From: Rhodoferax fermentans
GTDB lineage: Bacteria; Pseudomonadota; Gammaproteobacteria; Burkholderiales; Burkholderiaceae_C
Reading direction: 5' to 3'
Assembly (NCBI RefSeq): GCF_002017865.1
Contig: NZ_MTJN01000002.1
Location: 2,914,001-2,978,000 of the forward strand
Length of the DNA: 64,000 nucleotides
Part shown: in pieces, positions 61,809 to 64,000 of the stretch
Position numbering within the stretch: the stretch's first letter is position 1
Layout: the number at the start of each line of letters is the position of its first letter
Position numbers and translations under genes: made by a program
Notes under the pieces: model-generated
The model's input: only the letters and a program-made list of their open reading frames with translations
Database searches by the model: none
Told to the model about the DNA's origin: nothing

Positions 61809-62078
61809 ATGAACTGCGATTCAAGCTCCGCTTGCAGGCCGTCAAGATGCTCCCGCTGGGCACTGCTTGTCGCCGCGTCCTTGCTCGTGCCCGGCACATG
61901 CCTGTTCGCGCAGCCTTCGGCAAATGACTTCATTGCTGGCCGGATCGTCAACATCGACGCCGAAGGCGGCAGAATCACCTTGCGGCATGACCATATTCCC
62001 CATCTCCACCTCCCCGCCGGGACAACGACCTTCCGTTATGTGGAAGCGCGCTGGATCATTGGCCGTGCGCCAGGTTGA
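61809..62078 (+). CDS. CusF-like copper-binding protein, possibly truncated
   Basis: The 89-residue exported protein has a signal peptide ending near LFAQPSA, then AGRIVNIDAEGGRITLRHDHIPHLHLPAGTTTFRYVEARW. The order matches the periplasmic copper chaperone domain of CusF (GxVxxID...ITLxHxPIxxLxMPAMTMxF), but the Met ligands are replaced (LHLPAGTTTF), leaving His residues. It ends earlier than CusF normally does, so it may be shortened by a frameshift. Confidence 0.55.
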   Translation: MNCDSSSACRPSRCSRWALLVAASLLVPGTCLFAQPSANDFIAGRIVNIDAEGGRITLRHDHIPHLHLPAGTTTFRYVEARWIIGRAPG

Positions 62079-62119
62079 AAGGGCCTCTGCGCATCTCACT
62101 GTCAAGAAGGGGACGTCGC

Positions 62120-62463
62120 ATGATGACTGCTACCTGCCGGGTGTTGCTGGTCTTGCTGTGCGGCGTCGCCTAGGGCGCCGCAGCCAATGAGCAAATCGTG
62201 CACCGGTCGATAATGCCGGTACCTTGAAGCGGATGAACCCCGGAATCGCCTCGAATGACCTCACGACCTACACCTTGGCGGAGAAGGGTCGCAGCCTGAA
62301 AGTGATATGGAACTCCATGTTGAAACTGCCTACGCTGGGGGAATCCACAGTCGGAACTTCCCAACGCCATACCGTGATCCAAGTGCAGGGAATCTCGCCA
62401 TCACGTCCCTGGGATGGATTACAGCGGTTCGCGCAGAAAGAGTACTCAGACTACCTGGACTGA
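62120..62463 (+). pseudogene. broken small exported-protein gene
   Basis: From ATG 62120 a signal-peptide-like start (MMTATCRVLLVLLCGVA) runs into TAG at 62171-62173, continues GAAANEQIVHRSIMPVP to a stop at 62225, and a different frame then stays open to 62463 (LKRMNPGIASNDLTTYTLAEKG...). This looks like a small secreted protein with a nonsense mutation and a frameshift. The family is not recognised. Confidence 0.4.
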
Positions 62464-62533
62464 AAGCGCATCCGCGCTCATCTGGATGACGAGAAAGCCA
62501 CGGCAGGTAGACGTCGGGCGTCGAACCCGCCGC

Positions 62534-64000
62534 TCATGGCGTGCCGGCCCCCTGCGTGGCGGCGCGCCGAGCCATCGCCGTCAGGTCGAGCGCAGACCGG
62601 ACGGCGCTCGTGCGCACGCCGAACAGTCCGAGCAGAGTGGGCGACAGATTGTCGTGCGAGAGCGGCTGCGCGGCGAGCTGCCGCAGCGCGGCCTCGTTCA
62701 CGCCCAGACGTTGCCAGGCACCGGGCGACAGCCAGGCCAGCATCGGCACCTGCGTCTGCTCGCGCGGCGCGAGCACCTTGGGCAGGCCGTGCAGATAGAT
62801 GTTGCGCTCACCGAGCGACTCGCCGTGATCCGAGATGTAGAGCAACACGCTGTCGACGCGCCCGGCTTGTGCGGCCAGCAGGTCGATCTGCTTCGCCAGC
62901 ACCTCGCTGGTGTAGGCGATGCCGTTGTCGTAGGTGTTGCGCAGCGCCTCGACGCTGCAGCGCTGGATATCGTTGGTGTCGCAGGTCGGCTCGAAGCGCC
63001 GGCTCACCGCCGGGTACCGCTTGTAGTAGGCCGGTCCGTGGCTGCCCATCAAGTGCAGCACCATCAGGTTGTCCGACGTCGCCGCAGCCAGGCCGTCACG
63101 CAGCCCCTGCAGCAGCACGCCATCGAGGCATTCGCCGCCGGCGCACAGCGCCGGATCGTTGGTGCGAGACAGGTCCGACCACAGGATGCGGTCGCACACA
63201 CCCTTGCAGCCAGAGTTGTTGTTCAGCCAGCGCACCCCGACGCCGGCACGGGCGAGGATGTCGAGCACGTTCTCGCGGGCACCCGCCTCGGCGGCCTCGA
63301 ACTTGCCGGCGCCGAGATCCGAGAACATGCACGGCAGCGAGGTCGCGGTGTCGGTGCCACAGGAGGTCACGTCGCCGAAGTAGACGACGCCCTTGCCGGC
63401 CAGGGCCTGGTTGGTCGGGCGGGCGTAGCCGCCGAGCGAGAAGTTGGCCGCACGCGCGGTCTCGCCGACGACCAGCACCACCAGCAGCGGCTTCGCTCCG
63501 GCGTTGGCCGGATCGCGACGTGCATCCTCGCCGACGCGGACCAGCTGACGGTTGGCACGCGAGTGCTCCTTCCAGAGGCCCGCCAGGCCGTTGAACACGT
63601 TGGTCGGTGTCAGCAGGTGGCGGAGCTCGCGGTGGTTGCGGGCCGCCGAGGCATAGTCGGCGTAGAAGACCGTGAGGCAACTAACGGCCAGGACCGCGAA
63701 CAGCAGCGCGCTACGGGCAATGCCGGCCAGAGCCTGGCGCCAGCCCGGATGGGCCACGCGCACGCTCAGCACCAGCGCCGCCGGCAGCAGACCGCGCCAC
63801 GCGAAGTCCAGCAACAGCGGCAGCGACAGCAGGTCGGCCGTCTCCCGCAAGTCGGTCTGCAGCACGTTGCGCATCATCCCCCTGTCGATGAGGATGCCGT
63901 AGCTGCCGATGAAGTAGGCGGCCAGCGCAGCCACCGCCAACAGCAGGGCGATCATCGGTTTGCCCACGCGCGGCCAGCACAGCAACCGCGCCAGCAGGGT
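62534..64000 (-). CDS. eptA: phosphoethanolamine transferase, EptA family (5' end outside the window)
   Basis: About 489 C-terminal residues are present. Three to four membrane helices are followed by a periplasmic alkaline-phosphatase-fold domain: VVGETARAANFSLGGYARPTNQ (metal Glu), TSCGTDTATSLPCMFS (nucleophile Thr), LHLMGSHGPAYYKRYP, and YISDHGESLGE (metal Asp/His). Several disulfide Cys pairs are typical of EptA/MCR. It adds phosphoethanolamine to lipid A and can lower polymyxin sensitivity. The first one or two helices lie beyond the right edge. Confidence 0.85.
   Translation of the reverse strand, partial: TLLARLLCWPRVGKPMIALLLAVAALAAYFIGSYGILIDRGMMRNVLQTDLRETADLLSLPLLLDFAWRGLLPAALVLSVRVAHPGWRQALAGIARSALLFAVLAVSCLTVFYADYASAARNHRELRHLLTPTNVFNGLAGLWKEHSRANRQLVRVGEDARRDPANAGAKPLLVVLVVGETARAANFSLGGYARPTNQALAGKGVVYFGDVTSCGTDTATSLPCMFSDLGAGKFEAAEAGARENVLDILARAGVGVRWLNNNSGCKGVCDRILWSDLSRTNDPALCAGGECLDGVLLQGLRDGLAAATSDNLMVLHLMGSHGPAYYKRYPAVSRRFEPTCDTNDIQRCSVEALRNTYDNGIAYTSEVLAKQIDLLAAQAGRVDSVLLYISDHGESLGERNIYLHGLPKVLAPREQTQVPMLAWLSPGAWQRLGVNEAALRQLAAQPLSHDNLSPTLLGLFGVRTSAVRSALDLTAMARRAATQGAGTP

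Noticed and set aside
1..64000. CRISPR array, rRNA or tRNA genes
   Set aside because: I saw no regularly spaced repeats with unique spacers, and no tRNA cloverleaf or rRNA signature on either strand by reading; a tRNAscan run would be decisive for tRNAs.

Overview
The window looks like chromosome of a betaproteobacterium of the family Comamonadaceae, most like Rhodoferax or Polaromonas. That assignment is inferred from GC-rich coding, the pairs hemE-priA, phoH-ybeY, pgpA-cinA and thiL plus Gcr-type recombinase, an SHP/DHC/cytochrome b cluster, and a palindromic repeat family scattered through the core genes. I could compute no GC values or alignments; family names rest on motifs and recalled family features.

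Layout. 0-12.7 kb holds a PTS IIC tail, a 55-residue protein, the fused acyl-CoA mutase icmF, a persulfide dioxygenase-rhodanese fusion, coaX, an M20 amidohydrolase, a pair of giant hairpins, a molybdopterin oxidoreductase, a LysE exporter, an OB-like periplasmic protein, pncC and pgpA. 12.7-17.6 kb is an ethanolamine module (EutR-like regulator, permease, EutB, EutC) without microcompartment genes. 17.9-19.6 kb is an A/T-richer three-gene cassette (dual-OB protein and two DUF488 proteins) that looks acquired. 20-28 kb holds galM, a zinc-ribbon protein, thiL, the Gcr recombinase, apaG, pldA and a LigB-type dioxygenase. 28-41.3 kb holds a transglutaminase-like protein, Rep helicase, an RquA-like methyltransferase, a GyrI-like protein, priA, hemE, a QseBC-like two-component system and the shp-dhc-cytochrome b operon.

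41.7-43.2 kb is a solitary SIR2-domain gene of foreign appearance, beside the debris of a DsbD-like gene. 43.5-55 kb returns to core genes: dacC, dsbD, the mqsRA toxin-antitoxin pair with its operator, ybeY, phoH, ruvA and ruvB (split by an opposed alpha-carbonic anhydrase), an OsmC protein, a periplasmic protein and a YitT-like membrane protein.

At about 55.39 kb a histidine-phosphatase gene is cut off and accessory DNA begins. It carries a divergent KfrA-like/tyrosine-recombinase pair resembling the TnpT/TnpS cointegrate-resolution module of Tn4651-type transposons, then a compact stress operon (TelA-like, TerD-like, unknown, vWA, small hydrophobic protein), a CusF-like protein, broken genes, and an EptA-type phosphoethanolamine transferase running off the right edge.

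Most notable are: (1) about 15 copies of a ~50-bp palindromic element, several lying in frame inside conserved genes (icmF, thiL, priA, dsbD); (2) two long hairpins sharing the same 22-nt loop in opposite orientation; (3) the dual-OB/DUF488/DUF488 cassette; (4) the SIR2 gene; (5) the TnpS/TnpT-like module and stripped-down ter operon.
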